DNA of 64,000 bases from Plotosus lineatus (lineage: Eukaryota; Chordata; Actinopteri; Siluriformes; Plotosidae): the NCBI GenBank assembly GCA_024760905.1, contig CM045733.1, forward strand, positions 21,638,501-21,702,500, given 5' to 3'. Shown piece after piece: positions 40,548 through 52,143 of the stretch (the first letter of the stretch is position 1; every line of letters begins with the position of its first letter). A program made the translations under genes and the position numbers. Below the pieces are notes generated by a model. The model made no database searches, was not told where the DNA came from, and saw nothing but the letters and a program-made list of their open reading frames with translations.

Positions 40548-41142
40548 TAGTGGACTATTTTCACATATGCATTATAATGTTTAAATTCTACTTATTTCTA
40601 CAATTATGATTTCATAATTGTATATAACAAAATGTAATGAACAGAAAATTAAATTCTGAAATAGAAAGAATACAATTGTGCTGTTTTTCATCCAGAAAAA
40701 AAAAAGTCACATTGTTTCATGACTGTGTCAGTTCCCTGTGAGTGTGCCTGATGTCAGTGAAATAGTGAAACTTTTTTTGGGTGTCAGTGGTCTTTCTTTT
40801 TTGTTTGTATTTTAAACAACATTTTTATTTAATCAATAATCAGACATACACAAATCTCAAGATGTAACATACGTATACAGACATGAAAAGTATTTTATTT
40901 TTTAAAAATAAGAAAATTAAATTTTAAATATTATACCTTGACACAAAGATGTACAACATAAAACAGTTGTGCATTCATAAAAATATTTAACTCTTTACAA
41001 ATTTCTATTTTTTTGGATTTCCTGACTGTTCTTTGATCAATATAATGTTTTATAATAGTGTTCTATTCCTTTATGTAATTGTTGTATGCAAATGACCTTT
41101 CATTTTATATTTTCTGTGTGTGGGTTTTTTTTTTAAATATTT
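40548..41142. repeat. AT-rich array spacer, U6
   Basis: AT-rich spacer as 7391-7949; poly-T run near 41125. No gene recognised. Confidence 0.55.
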
Positions 41143-41153
41143 AACTAATTGCT

Positions 41154-41468
41154 CGGCAGTGGAAGCCGAGTGTAATAGTGCACTGGATCGCAAACCAAAG
41201 GTTATGGGTTTGAGTCCTACTCTCCACAATGTTGTCATTGTGCCCCCAGTGCCACAATCTGGGTGATCAAAGGCTGGCCATGCCTTGCACTGTCCATGGT
41301 GTGAGGGATGGAAAGGAACCATTCCTGACTTTTGATTTCATGTTTCCAACCAGCAATGGCCTGGTGTGCGGTCCAGGGTGTTCTCTACCCTTGTCTGGAG
41401 TTTGATGGGATGAGCACCAGCCTCCCCATGACCCTAATTAGAATTAAGTGATTAACGAAAATGGACAG
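41154..41468 (+). mobile_element. tRNA-derived SINE, plus strand, U6
   Basis: Copy at the shared site, flanks AACTAATTGCT (41143-41153) and a mutated AGCTAAATGCT (41469-41479). Confidence 0.82.
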
Positions 41469-41690
41469 AGCTAAATGCTAATATAAATAAATGTAGTTTG
41501 ATTTTGTTGCTTTCGATGAGATGCTAAAAAGATTTTGATGTTGTGATAAATACTGTACTCTGAGATGCAAAATTCTGAGAGGAGAAACCAAAACAAAGGA
41601 TTCCAAACAAAACAGACAAAACATACACTCGCACAGTCCATAATCTCTATTTTTTAAACACTTGGTAAAGATAAACTTTCTGTGATGTGA

Positions 41691-41762
41691 AGCCAGATTC
41701 TCAGATTGAACCCACGACCTCATGCATGCAAAGCACACAGTCTCCCACAAAGCTTCGTCCCC
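41691..41762 (-). pseudogene. tRNA-Ala relic, minus strand, U6
   Basis: Counterpart of 8492-8563. Confidence 0.65.
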
Positions 41763-41924
41763 ACTTTCCAGATTGACTGGAAAAATATTTATTGTCAATG
41801 TTGATGAAAACATGTCATTGGTTGAAGTATTTCTATTCAATTAAAACTTGATTTGATTTAAATTTTATCAACAAAAAACAATCCTTGGTTGAGAAATCCA
41901 GAGCGAGGATCTCTGTTGAGGTAA

Positions 41925-41996
41925 TGGAGATGCCAGGGATTGAACCCGGGACCTCATACATGCAAAGCATGCTCTCTACCACTGAGCTAGATCCCC
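41925..41996 (-). tRNA. tRNA-Ala(TGC), slot b, U6, damaged
   Basis: 72 nt, anticodon TGC, B box intact, but the last acceptor pair is lost (GGGGATC against CATCTCC) and the base between D and anticodon stems differs (GAGAGCATGC). Borderline pseudogene. Confidence 0.7.
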
Positions 41997-42060
41997 AACA
42001 AGATGCAGCCACTGGAGCATGTCAATGTTGCTAAAAACATGATATGATACATGATACAAT

Positions 42061-43227
42061 GTTGATGAAAACATGTCTTTCAGGTTTCATGCTGAGAAAG
42101 AGCACCACAGATGCAATGTTTGCTTTGAGGATGTTAATAGAGAAGTACAGAGAAGGTCAGAGGGAACTACATTGTGCCTTTGTGGATCTGGAAAAAGCAT
42201 ATGACAGGGTGCCAAGAGAAGAACTGTGGTATTGCATGAGGAAGTCTGGAGTGGCAGAGAAGTATGTTAGAGTGGTGCAGGACATGTATAAGAGATGTAA
42301 GACAGTGGTGAGGTGTGCTGTCGGTGTGACCGACGAATTCAAGGTGGAGGTGAGACTGCATCAAGGGTCAGCTCTGAGCCCCTATTCTTTGCTATGGTGA
42401 TGGACAGGCTGACAGACGAGGTGAGACAAGAATCTCCATGGACTATGATGTTTGCAGATGACATTGTGATCTGTAGTGAGAGCAGAGAACAAGTGCAGGA
42501 AAATCTAGAGAGGTGGAGGTATGCCCTGGAAAGGAGAGGAATGAAGGTTCTCATCAGAAAATCAGAATACATGTGTGTGAATGACAAGGACCTAGGAGGA
42601 ACAGTGATGTTACAGGGAGCAGAGATAACGAACGTGGAGGATTTTAAGTACTTAGGCTCAACAATCCAGAGCAATGGAGAGTGTGGAAAAGAGGTGAAGA
42701 AGCGTGTGCAGGCAGGCTGGAATGGTTGGAGAAAAGTGTCCGGTGTGATGTGCGATAGGAGAGTGTCAGCAAGAATGAAGGGAAAAGTGTACAAGATGGT
42801 GGTGAGGCCAGCGATGTTGTATGTCTTAGAAACAGTGGCGCTGAGGAAAAGGCAGGAGGCAGAGCTGGAGGTCGCGGAGATGAAAATGTTGAGGTTCTCT
42901 CTGGGAGTAACGAGGATAGATAGGATCAGAAATGAGTATATCAGAGGGACAGCCCATGTCAGATGTTTTGGAGACAAAGTCAGAGAGGCGAGATTGAGAT
43001 GGTTTGGACATGTACAGAGGAAGGATGCTGAGGTTGGAACTACCAGGCAGAAGGCCGAGAGGAAGACCAAAGAAGAGATTTATGGATGTGGTGAAGGAAG
43101 ACATGAAGGTCGTTGGAGTCAGTAAAGAAGATACAGAGGGCAGGGTGAGATGGAGGCGGATGATTTGCTGTGGCGACCCCTGAAGGGAGCAGCCGAAAGT
43201 AAAAGAAGAAGTTGATGAAAACATGTC
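42061..43227 (+). mobile_element. RTE-like LINE, copy 3 (U6), 5'-truncated
   Basis: 1133-bp insertion (42078-43210) with a perfect 17-bp target duplication GTTGATGAAAACATGTC (42061-42077, 43211-43227). It begins within RT just before motif A. Motif [18 protein letters not shown] (near 42177) and motif C FADD (42451-42462) are intact; motif B is frameshifted (CTATTCTTTGC) near 42385. The C-terminal RWFGHVQR and the 3' end GCTGTGGCGACCCCTGAAGG are present. Severe 5' truncation with target duplication is the usual product of incomplete reverse transcription. Confidence 0.9.
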
Positions 43228-43337
43228 ATTGATTAAACTATTTCCATTGAATTTAAACTTGATTTGATTTAAATTTTATGAATCAAACACATTGTGCTTG
43301 ATTGAGAAATCCAGAGCTAGAATTTCTAAAGAGGTAA

Positions 43338-43409
43338 TGGAGATGCCAGGGATTGAACCCAGGACCTCATACATGCAAAACATGCACTCTACCACTGAGC
43401 TACTTCCCC
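43338..43409 (-). tRNA. tRNA-Ala(TGC), extra slot b copy, U6, damaged
   Basis: 72 nt, anticodon TGC, G3:U70. Damage: acceptor GGGGAAG gives one mismatch; D and anticodon stems are changed (GAGTGCATGT). Its left flank repeats the flank of 41925, so it arose by a local duplication of the slot b block; the RTE copy 3 now separates both. Confidence 0.65.
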
Positions 43410-43680
43410 AACGAGGTGCAGTCACTAGAGCATGTCAGTGTTGCTAAAAACATGATATTACAGTCAACGCAGGATTTCAAGTTTCAACTCTGTTTAATTG
43501 ATACGTTATTGACAAAATACTTCCTGCAGAAATCTGAAGCTGGTGGCAATTCCTTCTCTGAGCAAACTTGGAAAGTATTTTGTCAAGAACGGATCTGAAG
43601 TATGACAGAAAGGTAATTTCCTCAGATGACATTTTTCAGTATTGTTTGATGATGTAATCTTTTAGAAATAAGTGCCACAG

Positions 43681-43753
43681 TGGAGATGCCAGGGCTGAAA
43701 CCCAGGAAATGCATACATGCAAAGCATGCACTCTCCGACCGAACGACATCCCC
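43681..43753 (-). pseudogene. tRNA-Ala relic left of L2, U6
   Basis: Full-length relic, counterpart of 14056-14128. Its far neighbour L2 copy F is displaced by the RTE copy 4 insertion. Confidence 0.65.
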
Positions 43754-45699
43754 TCCTGCTTTAAAGAAAGGAACATGTAAATGTTGAGTGATATATCGCA
43801 TGAATTTAAATATTTCAATCAACATTTAAACTTGGTCTCATTTACATTTTGTCGACATGACATGTTTCCTCTGCCAAATAAAATTCCTTCTGCCAAATAA
43901 AATATGCGAGTCACTCCAAAAAATGTCACACCGGATCGGTCGAGGCCCGGGTTAACAACGACCGCTATCAGTGCTGTTAACCAACAGGGTGCTGGTGGAA
44001 ATTGGACTACTGTTGGTCAAAGACGTCGAAGAAGGAGAGGCGGGAGGCATGTCCGTTGGCAGAGAGAGAAGAAGAAGGGCATGAGCCAAGGACTGAAAGT
44101 GGGGACTTTGAATGTTGGAACTATGGCAGGAAAAAATAGAGAGCTGGCTGACATGATGCAGAGGAGGAAGGTGGACATATTGTGTGTTCAGGAGACCAGG
44201 TGGGAAGGTTGCAAAGCTAAAAGCTTCAGAGCAGGGTTTAAGCTGTTTCTTCATGGTGTGGATGGGAAGAGAAATGGAGTAGGTGTCATCTTGAAGGAGG
44301 AGTTTGTCAGGAATGTTCTAGAAGTGAAGAGAATGTCAGACAGAGTGATGAGTCTCAAGTTAGAAATTGAAGGCGTGATGGTCAATGTTGTTAGTGCTTA
44401 TGCCCCACAAGAAGGATGTGAGCAAGAAGAGGAGAGATTCTGGAGTGAGTTAGATGAAGTGATGCAGAGTACCCCCAGAGGTGAAAGAGTGGTCATTGGT
44501 GCAGACTTCAATGGACATGTTGGTGCAGGAAACAGAGGGGACGAGGAACTGATGGGCAGGTTTGGTATCCAGGACAGGAACACAGAAGGACAGAAGGACA
44601 GATGTTGGTAGATTTTGCAAAAAGGATGGAAATGGCTGTGGTAAATACTTTCTTCCAGAAGAGACAAGAGCATAGGGTGACTTATAAAAGCGGAGGTAGG
44701 AGCACACAAGTAGACGACATCTTGTGCAGGCGATGTAATTTGAAGGAAGTCAGTGACTGCAAAGTCGTAGCAGGAGAGAGTGTTGCCAAACAGCATAGGA
44801 TGGTGGTGTGCAGGATGACACTGATGGTGAGGAAGGTGAAGAAAGCAAAGGCAGAGCAGAAGACAAAGTGGTGGAAGCTGAAAAAGATAGTGTTGTGTTG
44901 TCTTCAAGGAGGAGTTGAAACAGGCTTTGGGTGGCCAGGAAGTGCTTCCAAATGACTGGACAACCACAGCAAATGTGATCAGGGACACAGGTAGGAGAGT
45001 ACTTGGTGTGTCATCTGGAAGGAGAGTAGATAAGGAGACTTGGTGGTGGACTGAGGAAGTGCAGGAATGTGTACAAAGGAAGAGGTGAGCAAAGAAGAAG
45101 TGGGACATTGAGAGGACCAAAGAGAGTAAACAGGAATACAGGGAGACACAGCGTAAGGCGAAGGTAGCGGTGTCAAAGGCCAAACAGAGGGCGTATGATG
45201 ACTTGTATGCTCGGTTGGAAAGTAACGAGGGAGAAAATGATTAATACAGGTTGGCACAGCAGAGAAATAGAGATGGGAAGGACGTGCAGCAATTTAGAGT
45301 GATTAAGGACAGAGAAATAAATGTATTGACTGATGACAGAAGTGTGCTGGGAAGATGGAAAGAGTACTTTGAAGAGCTGATGAATAAGCTAAATGAGAGA
45401 GAAAAAAGAGGAGAAGAGGTGACAGTTGAGGACCAGGTTAGTAAGGGTGAAGTGAGGAGGGAATTAAAGAGGTTGAAGAATGGAAAGGCAGTTGGCCCTG
45501 ATGACATACCAGTGGAGGTATGGAAGTGTGTAGGAGAGGGAGCAGTGGATTTCCTGACAAGAACATTCAACAAGGTCTTCGAGAGTGAGAGGATGCCAGA
45601 AGAATGGAAAAGAAGTGTGATGCTGGCCATTTTTAAGAACAAGGGAGACGTGCGGAGTTGTGGCAACTACAGAGAGATAAAGTTGATGAGCCATACGAT

Positions 45700-45912
45700 A
45701 AGACACAGGTACAGCTTTATTAATCTCACAATGGAGAAATTCACTGTTACAGGCTCTTGAGGTACCATCAGTAGGGGCGCAAAAATAGATACATATACAA
45801 ACATACACACAGACATATATATTATATAAGTAAATAAATAAATAGATACATAAATAGTATAAATGTATAAAGATAAAGTTATAAAGTATAAATAGTATAA
45901 AGTATAAAGATT
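45700..45912 (-). mobile_element. CR1/L2-type LINE 3' tail nested in RTE copy 4
   Basis: The RTE frame is interrupted between CATACGATA and AAGTTATGGG by about 210 bases. On the minus strand the insert ends with GAATTTCTCCATTGTGAGAT then TAATAAAGC, the 3' end typical of CR1/L2-type fish LINEs. The rest (45785-45905) is an AT-rich repeat of ATAAATAGTATAAA-type units. Confidence 0.65.
45785..45905. repeat. AT-rich simple repeat
   Basis: Irregular ATACATA, AAATAAATAGATA and TATAAAGTATAAA repeats inside the nested LINE tail. It may be the internal tandem repeat of that element or a later expansion. Confidence 0.6.
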
Positions 45913-47202
45913 AAGTTATGGGAAAGAACAGTGGAAGCTAGACTAAGGGCAGAGGAAAGCATTTGTGAACAACAGTTTGGTGTCATGCCAAGAAAGAGAA
46001 GCACAGATGCAATGTTTGCCTTGAGGATGTTAATAGAAAAGTACAGAGAAGGTCAGACGGAGCTGCATTGTGCCTTTGTGGATCTGGAGAAAGCATATGA
46101 CAGGGTGCCGAGAGAGGAACTGTGGTATTGCGTGAGCAAGTCTGGAGTGGCAGAGAAGTATGTTAGAGTGGTGCAGGACATGTAGAAGAGATGTAAGACA
46201 GTGGTGAGGTGAGTTGTCGGTGTGACAGAAGAGTTCAAAGTGGAGGTGGGACTGCCTCAAGGGTCAGCTCTGAGCCCCTTCTTATTTGCTATGGTGATGG
46301 ACAGGCTGACAGATGAGGTTAGGCAAGAATCTCCATGATGTTTGCAGATGACATTGTGACCTGTAGTGAGAGCAGAGAACAAGTGCAGGAAAATCTAGAG
46401 AGGTGGAAGTATGCCCTGGAAAGGAGGGGAATGAAGGTTAGCCTCAGTAAAACAGAATACATGTGTGTGTGAATGACAAGGACCCAGGAACAACGGTGAG
46501 ATTACAGGGAGAAGAGATAATCCAGAGCAATGGAGAGTGTGGAAAAGAGGTGAAGCGTGTGCAGGCAGGTTGGAATGGTTGGAGAAAAGTGTCCGGAGTG
46601 ATGTGTGACAGGAGGGTATCGGCAAGAATGAAAGGAAAAGTGTACAAGATGGTGGTAAGGCCAGCGATGTTTTATGGTTTAGAAACAGTGGCCCTGGGGA
46701 AAAGACAGGAGGCAGAGCTGGAGGTAGCAGAGATGAAAATGTTGAGGTTCTCTTTGGGAGTAATGAGGATGGATAGGATCAGGAATGAGCACATCAGAGG
46801 GACAGCACATGTAAGACGTTTTGGAGACAAAGTCAGAGAGGCTAGATTGAGATGGTTTGGACATGTACAGAGGAGGGATGGTGAGTATATTGGTAGTAGG
46901 ATGCTGAGGTTGGAACTACCAGGCAGAAGGCCTAGAGGAAGACCAAAGAGACGATTTATAAATGTGGTGACGGAGGACATGAAGGTAGTTGGTGTAAGAG
47001 AACAACAGGGTGAAATGGAGGCAGATGATTCGCGGTGGCGACCCCTGAAGGGAACAGCCGAAAGGAAAAGAAGAAGAAGAAGACATGTTTCCTCTGGAAG
47101 TGATCTGAAATCTGCTTGAAGGGTTAAAAGGTTTTACGAATAATGACTTTAAGAGTCTTCTCCGAAAATACAATCTTTCAAAGTTAAAGGCTACAACAGA
47201 GA

Positions 47203-48016
47203 CGTAGGCGAACTGCAGCGAGTCAAGGATGGGGCTCACCACAAAGCGGAGGTGGTCAAGGAGGAGCCGGTCCATGTTCTTCATGTGGCAGGAGGTCAGG
47301 GCGACAAGGCTGTAGTGAGTCGGTTCCTTGGCCTGCGCTGCTTTAGGAACCGGGACCACACAGGAGGTCTTCCACAGGACAGGGACCTTCTCCAGGCTGA
47401 GGCTCTGGTTGTTGAGGTGGCAGAGGACCTCACAGAGCTTATCCGCACAGGTCCTAGCCTGGGACTGATGCCATCTGGTCCTGAAGACTTCCTCTGGTTC
47501 AATCGCCTCAACTGTCTCCTCACCTGCTCTGACTTGAGGGAGAGGGGGAGTAAAGGGGGGCTGAGGTGGGCTGCAGAGGGAGGGGGATGTGTCTATGGGG
47601 GTGCTGTAGCAGGTGAAGTTGGCTTGGGGAGGGGGGGACAGGGAGAGGGAAACAGGAAGGGGGCATAGGGGGAGTAACAGTTTAATTTGTCTGCCCATCA
47701 CTGGTCACCATCAGCTGTCCCTCTGACACTCTGCCCAAATCCAGACATAGTCTTTCATCCTCTCCAGACATCCCGCACGTTGTTCTGGGCCAGCGCCCCT
47801 CCATCTTCTTCCCATAATCCTTCTTGGCCCTCCTGATCCTCGACTGGAGCTCACGCTGAACCTTCTTCTGCTCCTCTCTACCCCCCCGAGATGAAAGCCA
47901 TCTTCTTCTGGTTCAGGAGGACTTTAAGTTCAGGGGTGACCCACGGGTGGTTGTTGGAGAAGCACCGTACCCTCCGTGTTGGCACAGTGCTGTCCATGCA
48001 AAAGTTTATGTAGTCC
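47203..48016 (-). mobile_element. L2-like LINE fragment, copy F (U6)
   Basis: RT N-terminus (SCVVPVPKAAQAK), Pro-rich linker (deleted in part near 47640-47680) and the NNHPWVTPELK block. At about 48016 it is fused to Tc1 sequence (TAGTCC|TTGAGATCG), so the endonuclease, spacer N and the Tc1 end are gone. The same fusion occurs at 59592. Confidence 0.82.
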
Positions 48017-48345
48017 TTGAGATCGCGAACTGATTGACAAAGATTATTTGCCAGAATTTCTTGGTAGCCTGCAGAATTCATGGTTCCATCAATAGTGACA
48101 ACTCACCCAGTTCCTGAAGCAGCAAAGCAGGTGCAGATCATCACACTTCCACCACCATGTTGGCACAATGTTCTTTTTATCAAATGTGTTGTTCCTTTTG
48201 CACCGGATGTAACGGGATACATTTCTCCCAAAATGTTCAACTTTAGTTTCATCAGTCCAGAGGACATTTTCCCAAAAGCTTTGGGAATGATCAAGATAAT
48301 TTCTGGCAAACTTCAGTCGCCAGTGCGCACGCCACTTCTAAATTG
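48017..48345 (-). mobile_element. Tc1-like fragment, U6
   Basis: Transposase part from just beyond the second Asp block to the inner breakpoint; contains the WTDET block with the first Asp. Left part replaced by the L2 fusion. Confidence 0.78.
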
Positions 48346-49586
48346 ACCATGCTGCAGGTTCTTGGTGACTATGAGACCATTTGTTTAATTTGTATTTTGG
48401 TTGAGCTTTAAGCTGTGAGTATGATTTTGCATTATCTTGTTTATATTATTAAATTGTACATAGTTGATGTTGTGGTCTGTCGTGCTTTACTGGTTTCACG
48501 GGGCAATTTACTTCTGAATTCCAAACGTAACATTATCGAGATGTTTATAAAATGTTGTGAACAAATTTTTTTGAAAAGTTGTACTGAAACTGAAAACTTA
48601 GTGATTGTGATCTCAAAAAGAAAGTATTTTTTCTTGAAAACCTTCTTCTTTTCTGACAGCAAGGGGAGTGTTGCATGAATTTTCTTTCTTCTTTATTCTG
48701 ACTGGGCACAATTCCACTCTGTTTGCGTACAAAATTACACTCGTGGACCTCTGGGTCCACCTCCCTGTTTGTGAATAGAGTAGGCATGACCTAGTTTGAG
48801 TAATGCTCGACACGTGGGGAAATTACAGGATGCTCTCTAAAGGCAGAGGTGACCGAGAGAAGGGAACAATGAGGGACCACGCCCTTCCGGTCATGCCTGT
48901 TGTTCATAAAGCGGTGCAATTTTTAAACCCGATGGTATCTTATCTGCATGAGGCAACAATTTCTCATCACTTTCTTCAGAAATTTCAGAAATGTATCTGA
49001 AGAGGAAAAACTCTTTATTGCTGGACTCATTTAGGAGATTCTTATTCTCAGAATTCTCTGGAAGAGGCATTTTTCCAAATATGGCACTTTTTCAAAGGAT
49101 CTGAGACCTACTCTGAGAACTGCGATGTAACCGCATATCTCAGGGAAAAATCACTGGAACTGTTCACAGATTGTCTCTGATAAAGGACTCTTCATGACAG
49201 TTCCGGTATCAAACAAATCAGGTCAGATTACATTTCGGGTAACGATAGAATGCTGTGTGATTGTGTTGATTCGGTCACACGTGTTTGTTTAAAACAAACA
49301 AAAAACCCCAAAACACTGATATCTTTACTTCCTCAGACATCTCAGCCAGTGTTGTGAAATCTAATATTTTGTCTCTGTTACGTAGACCGTGATACAGTGT
49401 GTGAGGCCATCGGTGTCATTTATAAATCGGTGTCCTCACCAAAGGAGTCAATCGCTGTTCACGATTGTTTGACTTCGTATTATTTTTATTATTAAGTATA
49501 GTAACTTGGAGTACATTTAATAATCGACGAGGATACTGTCTACATACTTATAACGACCACAATAGATTATCATAAGGATCTTTGAT
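48346..49586. repeat. Array spacer O/P, U6
   Basis: Long version of the spacer (1.2 kb). Holds the exon-like frame at 48869-49000 and, at 49387-49452, the L2 snippet in a rearranged form (GATACAGTGTGTGAGGCCAT, then a partial repeat around ATCGGTGTC). No other feature. Confidence 0.55.
48869..49000 (+). other. Exon-like 43-codon open frame, U6
   Basis: MRDHALPVMPVVHKAVQF...; same start, length and stop as U5 and U8. The putative splice donor here reads AAAT|GTATCT. Confidence 0.3.
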
Positions 49587-49964
49587 GATGCCCTGATTAC
49601 AAGTGACTAAAATGAGCTTCCTTTGTTGGCTGGCATGGCTCTTCCTTAGAGATACTCTCAGCCCTTCGGAAAGATCTTGCCTGTCCACATTGAGAGGAGC
49701 CATATAAGGTGGTTCAGGCATCTCGTTCGACTGCTTCCAGAACATCTCCCTGCTGTGGTGTTTCAGGCACATCCAGCCAGAAAGAGACCCCAGGATCGAT
49801 CCACAAGAACATGGAGGGATTATGTCTCATGGCTGGTCTGAGAACGCCTTGGTGTTCTCTTGGAAGAGCTGAAGGAAATGGCTGGGGAGAGGGACATCTG
49901 GACCTCATTGCTTTGGCTGCTGCCCCTGTGAACTGACCCCAGATTCAGGGAGGAAGATGATAAC
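49587..49964 (+). mobile_element. LINE ORF2 3'-end fragment, U6
   Basis: As in U5, with a loss near 49650 (AGATACTCTCAGCCC) and near 49813 (ACATGGAGGG). U7 shares a loss at the latter place. Confidence 0.75.
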
Positions 49965-50113
49965 ACTGGGTGAAATTTGCATTGTCCTGACATGACAAAC
50001 ATGTTTCCTTAAGAAATTATTTGAAATTCAAAGGAAGAGTATAAGCCTTATGCTAATAATGACTCCATCAGTCTTACTCATCAAAGTTCTCTTTTTTAAA
50101 TTAAGAACCACAG

Positions 50114-50185
50114 TGGAGATGCCAGGGATTGAACCCGGGACCTCATACATGCAAAGCATGCGCTCTACCACTGAGCTACATCCCC
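50114..50185 (-). tRNA. tRNA-Ala(TGC), slot a, U6
   Basis: Identical in sequence to 6051-6122: full cloverleaf, G3:U70, anticodon TGC, both promoter boxes. Flanks match those of 40085 and 57599. Confidence 0.93.
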
Positions 50186-50492
50186 ACCTAAATAAAAACT
50201 AGGGACATGTAAATGTTGATTAATACAATGCATTAATTTAACATTTTTAATTCAAAGATAAACTCTGTTTAAATTAAATTTAATCAACATGTCATTCTCC
50301 TTTGGAAATCTGAGAGATGGGTTAAAAGTTTTTCTTCATAATCACTTCAGAAGTATTTTTTGATGGTGTAGATTTCCACATTTAAATTGCATACCGGAGA
50401 CAGTAGGGATTGGACCTCGGGACTTTTCCATGCAGTAAGTCCTGTCGTCAGTGAGACAGATTTGTCTGTGGAGTAAATGAATAGAATAGAAT
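50186..50492. repeat. tRNA 5'-flank spacer, U7
   Basis: Unit DNA as 22842-23236, with the weak tRNA-like stretch near 50390-50440. It ends in a deletion that removes the first half of the plus-strand relic. Confidence 0.5.
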
Positions 50493-50531
50493 TAATGTGT
50501 GGGGTCTTTGGTCCAAGCCCTGGCTTCTCAA
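50493..50531 (+). pseudogene. Half tRNA-Ala relic, plus strand, U7
   Basis: 3' half only (GGGGTCTTTGGTCCAAGCCC), similar in extent to 12312-12351 but with a different joint. Confidence 0.55.
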
Positions 50532-51290
50532 TAGTGGAATATTTTCAAATATGCATTATAATGTTTAAATTATACATATTTTGAGAATAATGATTGTATT
50601 TTATTTTATAATTGTATATAATATAAAATGTAATGAACAGAAAATGAAATTCTGAAATCGAAAGAATGAAATTGTGTTGTTTTTCATCCAGCTGAAACGG
50701 AGAACAATTGCAGAGAAAAAAAAGTCACATTGCATCATGACTGTGTCAGTTCCCTGTGAGTGTGCCTGATGTAAGTGAAATAGTGAAACTTTTTTTGGGC
50801 TTCAGTGGTCTTTCTTTTTTGTTTGAATTTTAAACAACTCCTCTTCTTTTCCTTTCGGCTGTTCCCTTCAGGGGTCGCCACAGCAAATGATCTGCCTCCA
50901 TCTCTCCCTATCCTCTGCATCTTCTTCTCTTACTCCAACGACCTTCATGTCCGCCTTCACCACATCCATAAATCTTCTCTCAATAATCAGACATACACAA
51001 ATCACAAGATGTAACATACGTATCCAGACATGAAAAGTATTTTATTTTTTAAAAATAAGAAAATTAAATTTGAAATATTATACCTTGACACAAAGATGTA
51101 TAACATAAAACAATTATGCATTCATAAAAATATTTAACTCTTTACAAATTTCTATTTTTTTGGATTTCCTGACTGTTCTTTGATCCATAACGTTTTATAA
51201 TAGTGTTCTATTCCTTTATTTAATTGTTGTATGCAAATGACCTTTCATTTTCTATTTTCTGTGTGTGTGTGGTTTTTTTAAAAAATATTT
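50532..51290. repeat. AT-rich array spacer, U7, with RTE insert
   Basis: AT-rich spacer split by the RTE fragment at 50838-50980. No gene recognised in it. Confidence 0.55.
50838..50980 (-). mobile_element. RTE-like LINE 3'-end fragment (U7)
   Basis: 143 bases of RTE 3' sequence on the minus strand: C-terminal block (FMDVVKADMKVVGV-like), the GCTGTGGCGACCCCTGAAGG box and AGCCGAAAGGAAAAGAAG end. The only RTE piece of the window in this direction; heavily 5'-truncated, with no clear target duplication. Confidence 0.8.
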
Positions 51291-51301
51291 AACTAATTGC
51301 T

Positions 51302-51617
51302 CGGCAGTGGAAGCCGAGTGTAATAGTGCACTGGATCGCAAATCCAAAGGTTATGGGTTTGAGTCCGACTCTCCACAATGTTGTCATTGTGCCCCCAATG
51401 CCACTATCTGGGTGATCAAAGGCTGGCCATGCCTTGCACTGTCCATGGTGTGAGGAATGTAAAGGAACCATTCCTGACTTTTGATTTTGTTTTTCTGCCC
51501 ACCAATAGCCTGGTATGCTGTTCCGGGTGTACTCTGCCCTTGTCTGGAGTTTGCTGGGATGAGCACCAGCCTCCCCATGACCCTAATTAGAATTAAGTGG
51601 TTACAGAAAATAGACAG
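51302..51617 (+). mobile_element. tRNA-derived SINE, plus strand, U7
   Basis: 316-bp copy at the shared site; flanks AACTAATTGCT (51291-51301) and AGCTAATTGCT (51618-51628). Confidence 0.85.
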
Positions 51618-51842
51618 AGCTAATTGCTAACATAAATAACTGTAGTTTGATTTTGTTGCTATTCTGTGAGATGCTAAACAGATTTTGATGTTGTGATAAA
51701 TACTGTACTCTGAGATGCAAAATTCTGAGAGGATAAACAAAAACAAAGGACTCCAAACAAAATACAGACAAAACATGCACTAGCACAGTCCATAATCTCT
51801 ATTTTTTAAACACTCGGTAAAGATAAACTTTCTGTGATATTC

Positions 51843-51914
51843 AGCCAGATTCTCAGATTGAACCCAGGACCTCATGCGTGCAAAGCACACAGTCTACCAC
51901 AAGGCTTCGTCCCC
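51843..51914 (-). pseudogene. tRNA-Ala relic, minus strand, U7
   Basis: Counterpart of 8492-8563. Confidence 0.65.
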
Positions 51915-52071
51915 ACCTTCCAGATTGACTGGAACAATATTTATTGTCAAAGTTGATGAAAACATGTCATTGATTGAAGTATTTCCATTGAATTAAAATT
52001 TGGTTTATTTTTTCAACAAAACACAATGTGCTTGATTGAGAAATCCAGAGCTCGGATCTCTGTTGAGGTAA

Positions 52072-52143
52072 TGGAGATGCCAGGGATTGAACCCGGGACC
52101 TCATACATGCGAAGCATGCGCTCTACCACTGAGCTACATCCCC
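52072..52143 (-). tRNA. tRNA-Ala(CGC), slot b, U7
   Basis: Identical to 13713-13784: full cloverleaf, anticodon CGC, G3:U70, A and B boxes intact. Confidence 0.92.

Larger units (their letters stand above)
43860..47096 (+). mobile_element. RTE-like LINE, copy 4 (U6), near full length
   Basis: 3.2-kb insertion (43874-47082) with a perfect 14-bp target duplication ACATGTTTCCTCTG (43860-43873, 47083-47096). Leader, endonuclease and RT in order, 3' end GCGGTGGCGACCCCTGAAGG then a GAAGAAG repeat tail. It carries a nested LINE tail at about 45700-45912. Best copy for the endonuclease domain. Confidence 0.92.
43904..47119 (+). pseudogene. RTE-like ORF, copy 4 (endonuclease-RT)
   Basis: Frame pieces: 43904-44611 (endonuclease with CVQETRWEG and intact VVIGADFNGHVG near 44490-44525), 44602-44955 (VDDILCRRCN block), 45251-45700, 45931-46185 (motif [18 protein letters not shown]), and 46463 to about 47082; the last frame runs on into host DNA. 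Motif B GLPQGSALSP (near 46250) and motif C FADD (46341-46352) are intact though in different frames. Several single-base shifts, a 15-base loss before FADD and the nested insertion prevent function. Confidence 0.85.

Noticed and set aside
48545..48813. Minus-strand frame MSSITQTRSCLLYSQTGR..., repeated in U3, U6, U7 and U8, as a conserved small protein.
   Set aside because: Repeated only because the spacer is duplicated; it overlaps no motif, and the region lacks start context or homology.
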